DNA of 29,696 nucleotides from Prasinococcaceae sp. CCMP 1430 (lineage: Eukaryota; Prasinodermophyta; Palmophyllophyceae; Prasinococcales; Prasinococcaceae). The notes below the pieces were generated by a model. The model made no database searches, was not told the origin of the DNA, and saw only the letters and a list, made by a program, of their open reading frames with translations. The stretch covers positions 131,401 through 161,096 of the forward strand of contig RQSC01000958.1 in the NCBI GenBank assembly GCA_013416795.1. The letters run 5' to 3'. The position numbers and the translations under genes were made by a program. Positions 27,501-29,696 of this stretch are shown here, one piece after another; the stretch's first letter is position 1, and the number at the start of each line of letters is the position of its first letter.

Positions 27501-29696
27501 CGCCCGCGCGAGCCGCGGCAGCGGCCGCGCGCACCGCGCGCGACGCTGGCGACAGGTGAGCACCGCGAAGCGGCAGCACGCCTCCAGCAAGCGTGGCGTG
27601 GCTGTCGGCAGCCCCCTCGGCGCTCTCAGGTGGTGGCGCGAACGCGGACAGATCGGCACCAAAGCGAACGCGCGCGTGCCGCACCAGCCAGCCCCAGACA
27701 GCGCGCGCTAGCGGCGTGTCGGCCTCACACAGCACGCCGTTGAGGACAGCGGCCGCACGAGCAGCCGCGCCGACCCCGGCCTTCGCGTGTGTCGCCATCG
27801 CCGCGCGCAGCAGCACCTTGGCGGAGCGCGCGATGACCTCTGCGAGGCTGACCTCCTGCATGTGGCGCAGGCCGTCGGTGGCTTCGACGATGCGCCCGAG
27901 GCTCCGCATCCCGATGCCGCGCGCGTGCAGAAACTCGGTGAGAGTGCGCCCGTCAATCGGCGACAGCTCCAGCCCGCGCAGCTCGGCAAGCAGCTTTGGC
28001 AGCGCCACACCCTCGTAGTGTGACTTGGCCGCCGCAACGAGCTCTGCGACGCTCATCGTGTGAAGGCCGACGTCGTCGCGCGCGAGGCGGAGCGCCGCGC
28101 GCACCCCCATCGCCTCAACCAGCTCCGCGTGTACGCCAGCGGCCTCGCAGGCCGACAGGGCGGAATCCTCGTCGAGCTCGGCGCCCTCCTCCGGGGCATC
28201 AGCCTCGACCTCAGCAACCGCCGCCGCAGGGGTGCGCGCGAGCGAGGCGTTCGCGTGCGCACCGTGGCCCCCGCGTGCGTTGGCCTGCGAGCGCGCGCGC
28301 GCGCGCGCTCCCGCGCCCGATCCCCGGCTCGAGGCCTTCTGCTCGCGCGCTCGCTTCTGCTCCCTAAGGTGCTGCACCCACGCCTGGCCGAACTCCCATC
28401 GAAACGCAGCAATGGGCACCATGGCTGCCGCGCTCGCGGCGGCCTCGCTTGCCTCCTCGCCAAGGCAGCCCTTGTTCGACTGGGCAAGCTGCATAACGGC
28501 CGCCTCAGCCTGGGCGACCTCAGCGTCATAGTCAGGCGACGCGTGCTCATTCAGCGCCACGCGCAGGGAGTGCAGGTTGAGCGCGTTGGCGCCCTCGTCG
28601 CGCGCCGCCTCGTCGTAGCGCTCGCGCGTGGCGTCCTCAACTTCAGCGTCCGCAGCTCCCGCGCTCGCAGCGCACGCATCAAGCCCCACCGCGCGCGCGA
28701 CGACCACCCTGCCGAGCTGGCGCACCGCGACCGTCCCGAGGGCGCGCACGTCGCGCGCCGGTGTGTTGACGTCCGCGCAGACGCCCTTGAGCAGCGCAGC
28801 GACGCTCGACGCGTCGTCCACGCCGCTGAAGGCACCCGAGCTGCTGCTCGCAGCGGCGGCAGCGTGCTCCGCGCAGTCCTGCACCTCAATCTCGATGTTG
28901 TGCGTCTCCCTCGCGTGCGCCGCCACGCCCTCGGCATCGCCGCCATCGACACAGCTCGCGAGGGCGTCTGTCGCGTGGCGCACGGCCACGTCGACGAAGG
29001 CGGCGTGCGCGAGGAATACTCGCCTGTCGCGCGCCTGCCGCTCGTCGGCCGTCACGCCGCGCTCCAGCGCGTACGCGGCAAACTCGCGCGCCCACTCACG
29101 CCCGGCGTGCGTGGCCTCGTCGCGCCCCCAGCCACCCCCATGCCCGCCCCATGCGGGGTCCTCAGCGGGCAGCGCCGCCTGGCCGCGCTCGCCCACGCCT
29201 GGCGGCGCGCACCACGTGTTGCGCCGCAGCCCCGCCGGCACGTTGCCATGCGGATTGCGCTCCTGCATGGCGCGCAGCAGGGCCGAGTAGCGCTCCTGGA
29301 AGCCGTGCAGCTTGAGCCGCAGCAGCGCAACCAGCGTGGGGCACAGCGTCTCGCTCCGCTCGCCGGCCGCGTAGAACCCCTCGGCGCACGCCACCACGCG
29401 CAGCTCGGGAGCGCCCGCCGCGCGGACCGCGCAGCAGAAGAGGCGGTCGGAGTCGTCCTCGGCCTCCGGCGCGAGCTCGACCCGCTCGATGCCATCCACC
29501 GGCGGCTCTACGTTGCCCAGGCTCAGAAAGCCGTAGAATCCCGCGAGCGTCGGCGGTGGCAGCAGCGGCTCCGCCTCGGGCGCGTCCGACGCCGCCACAG
29601 CCGCACGCAGCGCGGCGGTGGCCGCGGCCTCCTCAGGGCACGCAGAGGTGGCCACGTAGCCCGCCGCCGCGCCCCCGGCGCCCCTGCCGCCGGCGC
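24577..29696 (-). CDS. REC/TSS-like CLU-domain TPR protein, 5' end beyond the window
   Basis: Homologue of plant REC1/TSS and, more distantly, CLU/CluA proteins, which affect chloroplast compartment size or organelle distribution; the molecular role is not settled. The frame is open from the right edge to the stop at 24577 without an intron, over 1,692 residues. The first methionine-like codon at 29655 is a GTG, so the gene is truncated by the window and the N-terminal ubiquitin-like part is not seen. Matches in order: GFYAAG and [18 protein letters not shown] (about 29370-29200), [11 protein letters not shown] (29160-29110), [29 protein letters not shown] (28600-28550), [11 protein letters not shown] (28400), [29 protein letters not shown] cut short here as [10 protein letters not shown] (27970-27900). 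Next come tetratricopeptide repeats with [20 protein letters not shown] (27070-27000), [17 protein letters not shown] and [13 protein letters not shown] (to 26640). The last 700 residues are Ala/Ser/Glu low complexity with basic clusters. Confidence 0.88.
   Translation of the reverse strand, partial: [1705 protein letters not shown]

Overview
This window is nuclear DNA of a plastid-bearing, very GC-rich eukaryotic microalga. The evidence is spliced genes with GT-AG introns, a eukaryotic nitrate reductase, and homologues of plant plastid proteins (TIC20, a RETICULATA-RELATED protein, an At5g03900-like membrane protein and a REC/CLU-type protein). A haptophyte such as a pavlovophyte fits the composition, but the lineage cannot be proven from this sequence. 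All gene assignments are from motifs and recalled family sequences; no search was run.

Layout, left to right. Nitrate reductase (+, 606-3407, one intron) converges on an SLC37/OPA-like transporter (-, 3696-5392). Next is an At5g03900-like plastid membrane protein (+, 5808-7808). It converges on a TDP2-like phosphodiesterase (-, 7879-9153), which is divergent from a Fes1/HspBP1-type Hsp70 exchange factor (+, 9540-10640). A REV7/MAD2L2 HORMA protein (-, 10899-11778) and a small unrecognised membrane protein (-, 12183-12734) follow. An SLC22-like transporter comes next (+, 13125-14995).

The most unusual region is 15232-17636 (-). The N-terminal half of a RETICULATA-RELATED plastid envelope protein runs straight into a starch-binding-like (CBM25/53-like) module and a sucrose-phosphatase-family HAD phosphatase. 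The missing half of the RER domain is absent, and a 37-base intron would join all three parts in frame. Beyond it lie SEC11 signal peptidase (+, 18271-19252), TIC20 (-, 19580-20830), a purple acid phosphatase (-, 21354-23200), phosphatidylinositol synthase (+, 23380-24302), and a large REC/CLU TPR protein (-, 24577 to the window edge, 5' end missing).

Genes are compact, with 70 to about 750 bases between them, often in divergent or convergent pairs. I placed about 19 introns by protein homology. Most are 87-271 bases long and rich in alternating purine-pyrimidine sequence (GTGCGC, CACGCG); two are only 37 and 38 bases. Several gene borders are marked by short AT-rich patches that stand out from the GC-rich background and probably hold core promoters or poly(A) sites. 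No tRNA, rRNA, transposon or CRISPR array was seen.
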